DNA of 64,000 bases from CADEEN01 sp963783785 (GTDB taxonomy: Bacteria > Pseudomonadota > Gammaproteobacteria > Burkholderiales > Burkholderiaceae_C): positions 124,001-188,000 of the forward strand of contig CAWAOQ010000015.1 of the NCBI GenBank assembly GCA_963783785.1, read 5' to 3'. Shown one piece after another: positions 38,700 through 48,137 of the stretch. The translations under genes and the position numbers were made by a program. The notes below the pieces were generated by a model, which saw nothing but the letters and a program-made list of their open reading frames with translations, searched no databases and had not been told where the DNA came from. Numbering within the stretch: position 1 is the first letter of the stretch; each line of letters starts with the position of its first letter.

Positions 38700-39605
38700 G
38701 TGCCGACGACCCCGCCACGCAAGACCGCCGCCGACTTCGACCCCGAAGTGCTGCAGCTCTTTGACCAGTACGTTCATGGTCGGCTCGACCGCCGCGGCTT
38801 TCTCGACCGCGCCGCGCGCGTTGCCGCCGCCAGCGGCACCACCGCGGCCGCCCTGCTCGCCGCGCTGAGCCCGAATTTCGCGGCCGCGCAAAAGGTGTCG
38901 CCCACCGATGCGCGCCTGAAGAACGAATTCATCGAGTTCGCCTCGCCTGCCGGCAACGGCAAGGTGCGCGCGCTCGTGTCGCGCCCGGCGCAGGCCGCCG
39001 GCGCGCTGCCGGCGGTGCTGGTGATCCACGAGAACCGCGGCCTCACCCCGCACATCGAAGACATTGCACGCCGGCTGGCCCTGGACAACTTCATCGCCGT
39101 CGCGCCAGACGCCCTCTTCACGCAAGGCGGCTACCCCGGCAATGAGGACAAGGCGCGCGAGCTGTTCGCCAAGCTCGACCCGGCCAAGACACGCGAAGAC
39201 TTCGTCGCCGCCGCCAACCATGCGCGCACCCTTGCCGGCAGCAATGGCAGGCTCGGCGCCGTGGGCTTCTGCTGGGGCGGCGGCATCGTCAACCTGATCG
39301 CCACCCGCGTGCCCGAGCTCGCCGCCGGCGCGCCGTTCTATGGCCCGGCCGCGCCGCTGGACAAGGTCGGTGCGATCAAGGCCGAGTTGCTGCTCGCGTT
39401 TGCCGAAAACGACACCTGGGTCAACCCTTCGTGGCCGCCCTACGAAGCCGCACTGAAGGCCGCCGGCGTGCGGTTCGAGGCCTACACCTACCCCGGCACG
39501 CAACATGGCTTCAACAACGACACCACGCCGCGCTTCGACGAGGCAGCGGCGAAGTTGGCCTGGGGACGGACGTTGGCGTTGTTCAATCGCACGTTGCGGG
39601 TCTGA
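38700..39605 (+). CDS. Tat-exported dienelactone hydrolase-family protein
   Basis: A 301-residue alpha/beta hydrolase starting at a GTG (38700) with GGAG upstream. Residues 30-62 form a twin-arginine signal (LDRRGFLDRAARVAAASGTT) ending near NFAAAQK, so it is probably folded and exported. The nucleophile is Cys in VGFCWGGG, as in dienelactone hydrolases; the acid is in FAENDTWV and the His in GTQHGF. The substrate is unknown. It diverges from manD with 105 bp between the starts. The gene is intact. Confidence 0.88.
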   Translation: MPTTPPRKTAADFDPEVLQLFDQYVHGRLDRRGFLDRAARVAAASGTTAAALLAALSPNFAAAQKVSPTDARLKNEFIEFASPAGNGKVRALVSRPAQAAGALPAVLVIHENRGLTPHIEDIARRLALDNFIAVAPDALFTQGGYPGNEDKARELFAKLDPAKTREDFVAAANHARTLAGSNGRLGAVGFCWGGGIVNLIATRVPELAAGAPFYGPAAPLDKVGAIKAELLLAFAENDTWVNPSWPPYEAALKAAGVRFEAYTYPGTQHGFNNDTTPRFDEAAAKLAWGRTLALFNRTLRV

Positions 39606-39692
39606 GGTTCTTCGCCGGGGCAGCCCTGAGCGGGCCGAGGCGCAGGCCGGCCCGCGGATGTCGCCCGCACACCGAACCAAGCACGCCGCGCA

Positions 39693-41240
39693 TCACATCA
39701 CCGCCCCAAGCTGCCAAGGCACGAACTCGTTCTGCCCGTAGCCATGCAGCTCGCTCTTGGTCTTGCGGCCTGACGCGGTGTCGAGGATCAGCCTGAAGAT
39801 GCGCTCGCCCGCCGCGTCGACCGAGTCGACGCCTTCGACGATGCCGCCGCAGTCGATGTCGATGTCGTCCTGCTGCTTGGTCCACAACGCGGTGTTGGTG
39901 GACAGCTTCAGCGACGGGCTCGGCGCGCAGCCGTAGGCCGAGCCGCGGCCGGTGGTGAAGCAGATCAGGTTGGCGCCGCCGGCGACCTGGCCGGTGGCCG
40001 ATACCGGGTCGTAGCCCGGGGTGTCCATGTAGACGAAGCCGCGGGCGGTGACGGGTTCGGCGAACTCGACCACGTCGACCAGATTGGTGGTGCCGCTCTT
40101 GGCGATCGCGCCGAGCGACTTTTCGAGGATCGTCGTCAGGCCACCCGCCTTGTTGCCGGCCGAGGGGTTGTTGTCCATCGACATGCGGTTGCGTGCCGTG
40201 TACTGCTCCCACCAGGCGATGCGGGCGAGCAGCTTGTCGGCCACCTGTTGGCTGACCGCGCGGCGCGTCAGCAGGTGCTCGCCGCCGTAGATCTCGGGCG
40301 TCTCGCTGAGGATCGCGGTGCCGCCGTGGCGCACCAGGCGGTCGACGGCGGCACCGAGCGCCGGATTCGCGGTGATGCCCGAGTACCCATCGCTGCCGCC
40401 GCACTGCAGGCCGACGGTGAGGTGGCGTGCCGGCACCGGCTGGCGCTTGACGCGGTTGGCCTCGGGCAGCAACTGCCGGATCAGTTCGACACCGCGGGCG
40501 ACGGTCTTGGCGGTGCCGCCGGTGTCCTGGATGTTGAAGGTGACCAGGCGGGCGCCTTCCTGCAAGCCTTCCTGCGCGACCAGGCCCTGGATCTGGTTGG
40601 TCTCGCAGCCGAGGCCGACCACCAGCACCGCGGCGAAGTTCGGGTGCCTGGCATAGCCGCCGAGCGTGCGCCGCAGCACGCGCAGCTCTTCGCCCTCGCT
40701 GTCGGTGGCGCAGCCCATGCCGTGCGTCAGCGCGACGACGCCATCGACGTTCGGAAAGGCGGCCAGCGCCTCGGGGTGGATGTCGCGGCGGAACTGGTCG
40801 GCGATCGCGCGCGCGGCCGTCGCCGAGCAGTTCACGCTGGTCAGCACGCCGATGTAGTTGCGCGTGGCGACGCGGCCGTCGCCGCGCACGATGCCGTCGA
40901 AGGTGGCGGGTTCGGCGACGTAGGCCGTGGGCTGTGCGCCAGCGCCGGGCTCGTGTGCGCGCGCGAACTCGGCGAAGGCCAGGTTGTGGGTGTGCACGTG
41001 CTGGCCGGGGGCGATCGCCTGCGTGGCATGGCCGATCACCTGGTTGTAGCGGCGCACCGGCTCGCCCACTGCAATCGCGCGGGTCGCGACCTTGTGGCCG
41101 GGCGGCACCAGGCCGGCGACGGTGAGGCCCTCGGCGGCGACGGTCGTGCCGCCGAGCAATTGACGGCGGGCGATGACGACGTTGTCGGCGGGGTGGATGC
41201 GGATCACGGGATCGGTGTTCATGGCGCTTGCAGAGGACAT
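39693..41240 (-). CDS. uxaA: Altronate dehydratase UxaA
   Basis: A 515-residue UxaA/GarD-family dehydratase that converts D-altronate to 2-keto-3-deoxy-gluconate. It has the N-terminal SAF domain (VIRIHPADNVVIARRQL...GHKVATRAI), RDGRVATRNYIGVL-type motif (RGDGRVATRNYIGVLTSVNC), GMGCATDSEG, VGLQCGGSDGYSGITANPA and CAPSPSLKLSTNT. The start may be the ATG at 41240 or 41222. It follows the SDR by 3 bp and is the distal gene of the TRAP operon. Galactarate dehydratase is the main alternative. Confidence 0.92.
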   Translation of the reverse strand: MSSASAMNTDPVIRIHPADNVVIARRQLLGGTTVAAEGLTVAGLVPPGHKVATRAIAVGEPVRRYNQVIGHATQAIAPGQHVHTHNLAFAEFARAHEPGAGAQPTAYVAEPATFDGIVRGDGRVATRNYIGVLTSVNCSATAARAIADQFRRDIHPEALAAFPNVDGVVALTHGMGCATDSEGEELRVLRRTLGGYARHPNFAAVLVVGLGCETNQIQGLVAQEGLQEGARLVTFNIQDTGGTAKTVARGVELIRQLLPEANRVKRQPVPARHLTVGLQCGGSDGYSGITANPALGAAVDRLVRHGGTAILSETPEIYGGEHLLTRRAVSQQVADKLLARIAWWEQYTARNRMSMDNNPSAGNKAGGLTTILEKSLGAIAKSGTTNLVDVVEFAEPVTARGFVYMDTPGYDPVSATGQVAGGANLICFTTGRGSAYGCAPSPSLKLSTNTALWTKQQDDIDIDCGGIVEGVDSVDAAGERIFRLILDTASGRKTKSELHGYGQNEFVPWQLGAVM

Positions 41241-41243
41241 CGT

Positions 41244-41999
41244 TCAGTTGGACATGCCGCCGTCGGCGATCATCACGCTGCCGGTGGTGAACGCGGCTTC
41301 GTCGCTGGCCAGGTAGACCGCCAGTGCAGCGATCTCGTCGGCGGTGCCGAGCCGGCCCATCGGCTGGCGTGCGACGAACATCGCCTTGACCTCGGCCTCC
41401 GATTTGCCGCTCGACCGGGCCTGCGCGGCGATGCGTTGCTTCAGCGACGGCGAGTCGACCGTGCCGGGGCAGATCGCGTTGCAGCGCACGCGCTGGGTCA
41501 CGAAGTCGGCCGCCACCGCCTTGGTCAGGCCGATGACCGCGGCCTTGCTCGCGGCATAGACGAAGCGGTTGGGCACGCCCTTGACGCTGCCGGCGACCGA
41601 GGCGATGTTGACGATCGAGCCGCCGCCCTGCGCCAGCATGCCGGGCAGGAAGGCGCGGATCGTCCGCGCCATCGAGCGCGCGTTGAGGTCGAACGCGAGG
41701 TCCCAGTCGGCCTCGCTGTAATCGAGCACGGTGCCGGCATGCACGACACCGGCGGCGTTGAACAGCACCTGGATGTCACCGACTTCGCGGGCGGTGGCCG
41801 CGATCGCCGCGGCGTCGGTCACGTCGAGGATGCGCACGCTGGCGCCGCACTCGCGCGCCAGTGCATCCAGGCCGGCCTGGTCGACATCGGTGGCGATCAC
41901 GCGGGCGCCTTCGCGCGCGAAGGCCAGCGCGGTGGCGCGGCCGATGCCGTGCGCGGCCGCGGTCAGGAAGGCCGTCTTGCCGGCAAGGCGGGGGGGCAT
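41244..41999 (-). CDS. SDR oxidoreductase, paralogue of the 35152-35925 gene
   Basis: A 251-residue SDR with FLTAAAHGIGRATALAF, VIATDVDQAGL, NAAGVVHAGTVLDYS, catalytic YAASK and the ending MIADGGMSN. It shares long blocks with the SDR at 35.2-35.9 kb (for example GRLG...EIAALAVYLASDE and the PNRFVY segment). A 2-keto-3-deoxy sugar-acid dehydrogenase role is inferred. It lies between the enolase-superfamily dehydratase and uxaA in one operon. The gene is intact. Confidence 0.83.
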   Translation of the reverse strand: MPPRLAGKTAFLTAAAHGIGRATALAFAREGARVIATDVDQAGLDALARECGASVRILDVTDAAAIAATAREVGDIQVLFNAAGVVHAGTVLDYSEADWDLAFDLNARSMARTIRAFLPGMLAQGGGSIVNIASVAGSVKGVPNRFVYAASKAAVIGLTKAVAADFVTQRVRCNAICPGTVDSPSLKQRIAAQARSSGKSEAEVKAMFVARQPMGRLGTADEIAALAVYLASDEAAFTTGSVMIADGGMSN

Positions 42000-42027
42000 G
42001 GTGCTCGCTCCTCGGTTCGGGTTGAAT

Positions 42028-43132
42028 TCAGCGGATCTCGCTGCGCTCGACGGCGCGGCGCTCGATCTCGGGCCACAGCCATTCGATGCCCAGGCCGGGC
42101 GTGTCGGGCACGATGGCGTGGCCGTCTTCGATGGCCATGCGGCTCGACGCCACGGCGTCGAGTTGCGGGATGTACTCGACCCACGACGCGCTCGGCGCCG
42201 CCGCCGTCAGGCTGACGTGCAGTTCCATCAGGAAGTGCGGCGCCACCATCAGGTTGTGGCACTCCGCCAGGTGCGCCACCTTCAGCCACGGCGTGATGCC
42301 GCCGATGCGTGCGACATCGACCTGCAGGATCGACGCCGCGCCCTGCTGCACATAGGCCGCGAACTGGCTCGGCGAGTACAGCGATTCGCCGACGGCGATC
42401 GGGATCTCGCTCGCCGCCGCCAGCCGCGCGTGGCCGGTGATGTCGTCGGCCGGCAGCGGCTCCTCGAACCAGGCGATGCCGAGCTCGGCATAGCGCGGCG
42501 CGCGGCGCAGCGCCTCGCTGAGCGTGAAGCACTGGTTGGCGTCGACCATGATCTCGAAGCCATCGCCGACCGCCTGGCGCACCGCCTTCAGGCGCGCCAC
42601 GTCGTCGCTCACATGCGGCAGCCCGACCTTGACCTTGGCGCCCTTGAAGCCCGCCGCCTGCGCGGCCAGCGTCTCGCGCACGATGGTTTCGGTCGGGATG
42701 TGCAGCCAGCCGCCCTCGGTGGTGTAGACGGGGATGCGCCGCTTCGCGCCACCGGCGGCCTTCCACAGCGGCTGACCGTCGCGGCGGCAGCGCCAGTCCC
42801 ACAGCGCGGTGTCGATGGCCGCGAGCGCCAGGCTGCGTGATCGCGCCGACGGTGGTGGCGTGGGTGGCGAACATCCCGTCGCGCCAGATCGCCTCGATCT
42901 CGGCCGGATCGCGGCCGAGCAGGCGCGGCGCGAGGTGGTCGCGCAGCAGCGCCACCACGCTCGAGCCGCCGGTGCCGATGGTGTAGCTGTAGCCGGTGCC
43001 CTGCGAGCCGTCGTCACAGGTGATGCGCACCATCGGCGTTTCCTGCGTCACGAACGACTGGATCGCATCGCTGCGCGGCACCGGGGGCGGCAGGTCGATG
43101 CGCAGGACTTCGACGCCGGTGATTCGGGTCAT
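42028..43132 (-). CDS. Mandelate racemase/muconate lactonizing-family sugar-acid dehydratase, one frameshift
   Basis: An enolase-superfamily enzyme of about 367 residues after repair. The K-x-K base motif FKGAKVKVG, metal ligands in IMVDANQC, WFEEPLP and AVGESLYSP, and a likely His base in VAPHFLMELH are visible. One extra base near 42835 separates TTVGAIT from SLALAAIDTALWDW. It probably dehydrates an aldonate or aldarate imported by the TRAP system upstream; the exact acid cannot be read. It lies 20 bp after dctM and 28 bp before the SDR. Confidence 0.82.
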
Positions 43133-43152
43133 GGCAGCCTCGAGAGAAAGGT

Positions 43153-44551
43153 TCAGAGACCCAGCGTGCGTGGCAGCCACAGCGAGATCGCCGGCACGTA
43201 GGTCAGGATCACCAGGCTGCCGAGCAGCGGGACCAGCCACGGCAGGATCGCCATCGTCGTGCGCTCGACACTCAGCTTGGCCACGCGCGCCAGCACGAAC
43301 AGCACCATGCCCATCGGCGGGTGCAGCAGCCCGATCATCAGGTTGAGCACCATCACCAGGCCGAAGTGCACCGGATCGATGCCGAGCTGCAGCACGATCG
43401 GCAGCAGGATCGGCACCAGGATCGTGATCGCCGCGGTCGGCTCGAGGAAGCAGCCGACGAACAGCATCAGCAGGTTGGCCATCAGCAGGAACAGCCACGG
43501 CTCCTTGGTGACGGCCAGCACCCATTCGGCGATCTGCGCGGTGACGCCGGTGGCGGTCAGCATCCAGCCGAAGATCGACGCGGCGGCGACGATGAACATC
43601 ACCGTCGCGGTGGTCTCGACCGTGTCGAGGCTGACCTTGACGAACATCTTCCAGCTCATCGTGCGGTACCACACCAGGCCGAGGAACATCGCCCAGGCGC
43701 TGGCGGCGATCGCGCCTTCGGTGGGCGTGAACAGGCCGGTGGTCATGCCGCCGATCAGCAGCACCGGGGTCATGATCGGCAGCACGGCCTGGAAGCGGAA
43801 GACGCGGTCGAGCGCGAACAGCGAGACGATCGCGCCGAAGACCACCGGCTGCGCCGGCAGGTCGATCTTGCTGACCAGCGCCCAGGCGCCGAGCGGCCAG
43901 GCGATCACGATCGCCAGTTCGATCAGCGCGCGGCCGAAGCGGCTGCCGGAGAACTTGACGTCGCCGCCCCAGCCGTTCTTGTGCGCGAAGTAGGCCACCG
44001 TGACCATCATCAGCAGCGCCATCAGCACGCCGGGCAGGATGCCGGCCAGGAACAGCGCGCCGACCGAGACGTTGGCCATCATCGCGTAGATCACGAACGG
44101 CAGGCTCGGCGGGATGATCGGGCCCGAGCGTGGCCGATGCGGCCGTCACGCCGACCGCGAACTCGAGGTCGTAGCCGTGGTCCTTCATGGCCTTGATCTC
44201 GACCGTGCCGAGACCGGCCGCGTCGGCGATCGCGGTGCCGCTCATGCCGGCGAAGATCACCGAGCCGACGACGTTGACGTGGCCCAGCCCGCCCTTCAGC
44301 CAGCCGACCAGCGCCAGCGCGAAGTTGTAGATGCGGTTGGTGATGCCGGCGTTGTTCATCAGGTTGCCGGCGAGGATGAAGAACGGCACCGCCAGCAGCG
44401 GGAAGCTGTCGATGCCGCCGATCATGCGGTGCACCACCGCGAACGGCGGCAGGTCGCCGCTGACCAGGATGTAGAGCAGCGACGAGCCGGCCATCGCGAT
44501 GGCCACCGGCAGGCCGCTGGCCATCAGGAACAGGAAGATGATCTTCAGCAT
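43153..44551 (-). CDS. dctM: TRAP transporter large permease DctM, one frameshift
   Basis: A 12-helix inner-membrane protein that, with DctQ, uses the sodium or proton gradient to import the acid delivered by DctP. It has VPFFILAGNLMNNAGITNRI, VVGSVIFAGMSGTAIADAAG, MLTATGVTAQIAEWVLAVT and LNLMIGLLHPPMGMVLFVLA. An extra base near 44124 (GGGCCCGATC for GGGCCGATC on the coding strand) breaks the frame in the PIIPPSLPFV segment. Repaired length is about 465 residues. It belongs to the gntR-idnD-dctPQM-dehydratase-SDR-uxaA operon. Confidence 0.93.
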
Positions 44552-44565
44552 GTCAGTGTCCGCCG

Positions 44566-44628
44566 GGCCGCCCCAAGGGCACTGAGCGCCCCCTCGGGGG
44601 GCAGCGAACAAAGTGAGCGTGGGGGTTC
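44566..44628 (-). repeat. GC-rich intergenic palindromic repeat (copy 2)
   Basis: Between dctQ and dctM. On the minus strand it reads CCCCCACGCTCACTTTGTTC, then GCTGCCCCCCGAGGGGGCGC and ends CTTGGGGCGGCCC. It matches the pilT-pilU copy in order of blocks and can form a C-run/G-run stem. It interrupts an operon, so it may modulate relative dctQ and dctM expression. Confidence 0.65.
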
Positions 44629-44631
44629 ATA

Positions 44632-45196
44632 TCAGCGGTCGTCCATGTGCGACTCGGGCCGCTCGAGCACCGAGTAGCCGCGCCGCCAGTGCACGCGCAT
44701 GACCCAGATCGAGCGCAGCGACATCGCCGCGAAGCCGAACAGCACCACGCCGTAGACGATGTTCATCGGCAGGTCGACGATGGTCATCTGGTAGTTGCCC
44801 ATCTTCAGCATCATCTGCACCGTGAAGACGGTCATCGAGCAGAGAAAGCCGATGCGCAGCACGTCGACCAGCAGCGCCAGCACACGCGCCGGCACGCGCC
44901 GGCAGGTAGCGGTACAGCAGATCGACCTGGATGTGGTTGTTCTTGGCCACGCCGATCGACGCGCCGACGAAGACCACGCCGATCAGCAGGTAGCGCGCGA
45001 TCTCCTCGGTCCACGAGGCCGAGTTGTTGAGCGCGTAGCGGGTGAAGAACTGGTAGAAGACGGTCGCGCCGAGCGCCCAGAACAGCGCCAGCGCGGCCCA
45101 GGCCTCGACCGGCGTGTGCGACAGGTCGACCGCCTCGTCGGTGGCGTGGAACTCGCCGTCGTCGCCCATCACCTTCGGGCCGGCATCGATGTCCAT
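44632..45196 (-). CDS. dctQ: TRAP transporter small permease DctQ, one frameshift
   Basis: A four-helix small subunit of about 187 residues with a longer hydrophilic N-terminus than usual. It shows AALALFWALGATVFYQFFTR, YALNNSASWTEEIARYLLIG, ASIGVAKNNHIQVDLL and LLVDVLRIGFLCSMTVFTVQ. An extra base near 44890 joins YLPAR to VLALLVD. It lies between dctP and dctM and has the standard organisation of a TRAP transporter. Confidence 0.9.
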
Positions 45197-45285
45197 GTCT
45201 GGGCTGCGGTGGTCGGCTGCGAGATCGCACCATCGCGACAGCCTCGCCCTGGATGGCCGTGAGCGAGGGCACGGCGCGGCGCCGG

Positions 45286-46260
45286 CTACTTGATCGCGAC
45301 GATGCGGTCGTAGTCCTTCTTGTCGAAGCCCAGCGACTCGACGCTCTTGTTCTTCAGCACCGCGTCGACGAAGCTCTGGCGGTTGACCTGCGTTGCACGC
45401 CCAGGCCCTTCTTCTTGAACTCGTCGACCAGTTCGGCCTCGCGCTTCTTGATCTGCGCGGTGGCGCGCGCGGCGGCCTCCAGCGCCACGTCGGAGAAGAT
45501 CTTCTTCTCGGCGTCGGACAGCTTGTTCCAGACGTGCGGCGCGACCTGCGTCGTCAGGCCGTCGACGATGTGGCCGGTCAGCATGATGTGCTTCTGCACC
45601 TCGTAGAACTTCTTCGCCTCGATCGTGGTCAGCGGGTTCTCCTGCGCCTCGACGGTGCCGTTCTGCAGCGCCAGGTAGACCTCGGCGAAGGCGATCGGCG
45701 TCGGGTTGGCGCCGCAGGCTCTCGGGCGTCGCGCGGTAGGCCGGCACGTCGGGCACGCGGATCTTCATGCCCTTCATGCCGGCGCAATCGGTGAAGGCCT
45801 TCTGCGCGGTGGTGTGGCGCGCGCCGTAGTAGGTGTAGGCGAGGATCTGGATGCCGGTCTTGGCGCGGTAACCATCGATCATTTCCTTGAACACGTCGCT
45901 CTTGCTGTAGGCCAGCAGGTGGTCGGCGTCGCGGAAGATGAACGGGTAGTAGGCGATGCCGATGCGCGGGTAGCTGCGCGCGGCGAACGACGGGCCGCTG
46001 ATGATCATGTCGACCGTGCCCAGCGTCATGCCCTGGTTGATGTCGGTCTCCTTGCCCAGCGAGCAGGCCGGGAAGACCTGGATCTCGAACTTGCCGTTGG
46101 TGCGCTTCTTGATCTCCTCGGCGGCCCACACCGACTCGGTGTGGTACGGCTCGCTGGTCTCGTAGACGTGAGCCCACTTCAGCTTGGTCTGGGCGGCGGC
46201 CGGCAACGCCAGCGCCACGACAGCGGCGGCCAGCAGGGTCTTCAGCAGGGTGCGTTTCAT
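45286..46260 (-). CDS. dctP: TRAP transporter substrate-binding protein DctP, three extra bases
   Basis: A periplasmic binding protein of about 323 residues. The signal peptide is at 1-23 (LLAAAVVALALPAAAQ). The mature part has KLKWAHVYETSEPYHTESVW, ACSLGKETDINQGMTLGTVD and QNGTVEAQENPLTTIEAKKF. The segment with the ligand-pairing Arg is disrupted by an extra C near 45717. A two-base excess near 45395 (CAACGCAGGTC for CAACAGGTC) returns to the original frame for the end SLGFDKKDYDRIVAIK. Neighbours suggest hexuronate or aldonate as cargo. Confidence 0.9.
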   Translation of the reverse strand: MKRTLLKTLLAAAVVALALPAAAQTKLKWAHVYETSEPYHTESVWAAEEIKKRTNGKFEIQVFPACSLGKETDINQGMTLGTVDMIISGPSFAARSYPRIGIAYYPFIFRDADHLLAYSKSDVFKEMIDGYRAKTGIQILAYTYYGARHTTAQKAFTDCAGMKGMKIRVPDVPAYRATPESLRRQPDADRLRRGLPGAAERHRRGAGEPADHDRGEEVLRGAEAHHADRPHRRRPDDAGRAARLEQAVRRREEDLLRRGAGGRRARHRADQEARGRTGRRVQEEGPGRATQVNRQSFVDAVLKNKSVESLGFDKKDYDRIVAIK

Positions 46261-46285
46261 CGCGAGTCTCCTCTTTGGGGGTAAG

Positions 46286-47321
46286 TCAGGCCTCATCGGC
46301 CACCAGTTGAACCTTGGTACTGCGGCTGCGATCGAGCGCCAGCTCGAAAGCCTCCTGCGCCCGCGACAGCGGCAGTTGCGCGCTGATCAGCGGCCGCACA
46401 TCGACGCGGCGCGATGCGGATCGCCTGCACCGCGAGATCGAATTCTCCGTTGGCGCGGAAGGCGCCGACGTAGTCCAGTTCGCGCGCCATCACGCTGTTG
46501 GCCGGGAACGGCAACTCGGCCGGCAGCGTGCCGACCTGGACGATGCGGCCGCCGCGCTGCACCGCGGCCAGGCAGGTGGCCAGCGCGGCGGCGGCCCCGG
46601 CGGCTTCGAGCGCGACGTCGAAGCGGTCGGCGAGCGTCGCGGCATCGGTGTCGCTGCGGACCGCGCTGTCGGCGCCGACGGTGCGCGCCATCGCCAGCGG
46701 GCGCTCGGCGATGTCGGCCACCACCACCTCGGCCGCGCCGGCCAGCCGCGCGGCGATGACGCACATGCAGCCGATGGTGCCGCCACCGGTGACGAGCACG
46801 CGCTTGCCGAGCAGCGAGCCGGCGCGCTGCACCGCATGCAGGCCGACCGACAGCGGCTCCGCGCAGGCGATCTCGCCGAGCGTGATCTCGGGCTCGGTCA
46901 CCGGCGTGAGCTGGCGCTCGGGCATCACGAACGACTGCGCGAACAGGCCCTGGGCGTGCGGGAAGATGCTCGCGCTGCCGAGAAAGAACATCTTGCGGCA
47001 CAGGTTCATGCGCCCACCGCGGCAGTAATCGCACTGGCCGCAGGGATGCGACGGGTCGATCGCCACCTTGTCGCCGGCCTTGACGCGGGTGACCGCACCG
47101 CCGACGGCATCGACCACGCCCGAAGCCTCGTGGCCCGGCACCAGCGGCTCGCGGATCACGAACGCGCCGACGCGGCCATGCTGGTAGTAATGCAGGTCGG
47201 AGCCGCAGATGCCGCCGGCACCCAGCCGCAGGCGCACGTCGTGCGGACCGAGCGCGCGCGGCTCCGTCGGCGTCAGCCGCAGGTCGAGCGCGCCGTGCAG
47301 CGTGCAGGCAAGAGTGGTCAT
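46286..47321 (-). CDS. Zinc-dependent L-idonate 5-dehydrogenase-like alcohol dehydrogenase, one frameshift
   Basis: A medium-chain dehydrogenase of about 344 residues. It has the catalytic-zinc residues in GGICGSDLHYYQHGRVG and VPGHEASG, structural-zinc cysteines CGQCDYCRGGRMNLCRKM, and the Rossmann loop VLVTGGGTIGCMCV. An extra base near 46411 shifts the end; repair gives VDVRPLISAQLPLSRAQEAF and a TGA at 46286-46288. IdnD oxidises L-idonate to 5-ketogluconate. The gene shares ATGA with the GntR regulator upstream and precedes the TRAP genes. Confidence 0.87.
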
Positions 47322-48043
47322 GCAGCCTCCTTGGCCGGCGTCGATTCGGTCCAGGCCACCGCGAAGCGGTCGTGCGAGTTGCCCAGGTGGGCCCGCATCG
47401 CGGCGCGCGCCGCCGCCACGTCACCGGCGGCCACCGCACGCAGCACCGCGCGGTGCTCGGCCACGGCCTGGCGCCAGCTGCGGGCGTTCTCGAAATGGCG
47501 TCCGAGCTGCTCGAACAGCGGGTTGTTGCGCTCGTCGAACAGCTCGGTCACCACCCTCACCAGCGCGGCGTTGTCGCTGGCCTCGGCCAGCGCGAGATGG
47601 AATGCACGATCGCCGCGGATCGGCATCACGCCGAGCGCGATGTCGTCTTCCATCAGCTTGATGGCGGCCCGCAGCCGCTTGACCGTGCCGGTGGCCTTCT
47701 GCCGCGCCGCCACGGCCGCCAGTTCCGACTCGATCAGCTGGCGGGCGCGAATGATCTCGAACGGGCCCAGCGCCGAGCCGACTTCAGGCGGCGCGGCCGC
47801 GGACATCACGGCCAGCGCGGTGACGTAGATGCCCGAGCCCATGCGCACCTCGACCAGGCCTTCCACCTCGAGCGCGATCAGTGCTTCGCGCACCGATGGC
47901 CGCGACACGCCCAACTGCGCTGCCAGGTCGCGCTCGGGCGGCAACCGCGAACCGGGCGCGAACTCACCGGCCGCGATCAGCGTGCGCAACTGGTCGGCGA
48001 TCTGGCGATAGAGCCGGCGCGGCTCGATGGTGTGCAGGGGCAT
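47318..48043 (-). CDS. GntR-family (FadR/UxuR-like, FCD) regulator of the sugar-acid operon
   Basis: A 241-residue repressor. The winged helix (RLYRQIADQLRTLIAAGEFA, RLPPERDLAAQLGVSRPSVR, EALIALEVEGLVEV) is followed by an FCD domain with the metal/ligand residues in DRAFHLALAEAS and VAEHRAVLRAV. It is the first gene of an operon running through idnD, dctPQM, dehydratase, SDR and uxaA. A strong operator lies 13-33 bases upstream of its start, indicating autoregulation and control of the whole operon by a sugar acid. It is intact. Confidence 0.9.
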   Translation of the reverse strand: MPLHTIEPRRLYRQIADQLRTLIAAGEFAPGSRLPPERDLAAQLGVSRPSVREALIALEVEGLVEVRMGSGIYVTALAVMSAAAPPEVGSALGPFEIIRARQLIESELAAVAARQKATGTVKRLRAAIKLMEDDIALGVMPIRGDRAFHLALAEASDNAALVRVVTELFDERNNPLFEQLGRHFENARSWRQAVAEHRAVLRAVAAGDVAAARAAMRAHLGNSHDRFAVAWTESTPAKEAA

Positions 48044-48055
48044 CGGGGGCTGTGG

Positions 48056-48076
48056 CCAATTGGCCTGACCAATTGG
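48056..48076. promoter_or_regulatory. GntR operator: two CCAATTGG half-sites
   Basis: Two identical palindromes CCAATTGG are separated by CCTGA just upstream of the GntR start. The core ATTGG-N5-CCAAT resembles UxuR/ExuR-type FCD operators (TTGGT...ACCAA). Flanking GG and CC extend the symmetry. Its place within 13-33 bases of the start codon suits autorepression. Confidence 0.75.
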
Positions 48077-48137
48077 CCGGTGCAGTGTCGCGGCTTTGGC
48101 GTCGCTTCGCGCAATCGTTTTCCCGTACGTCCGGCAC

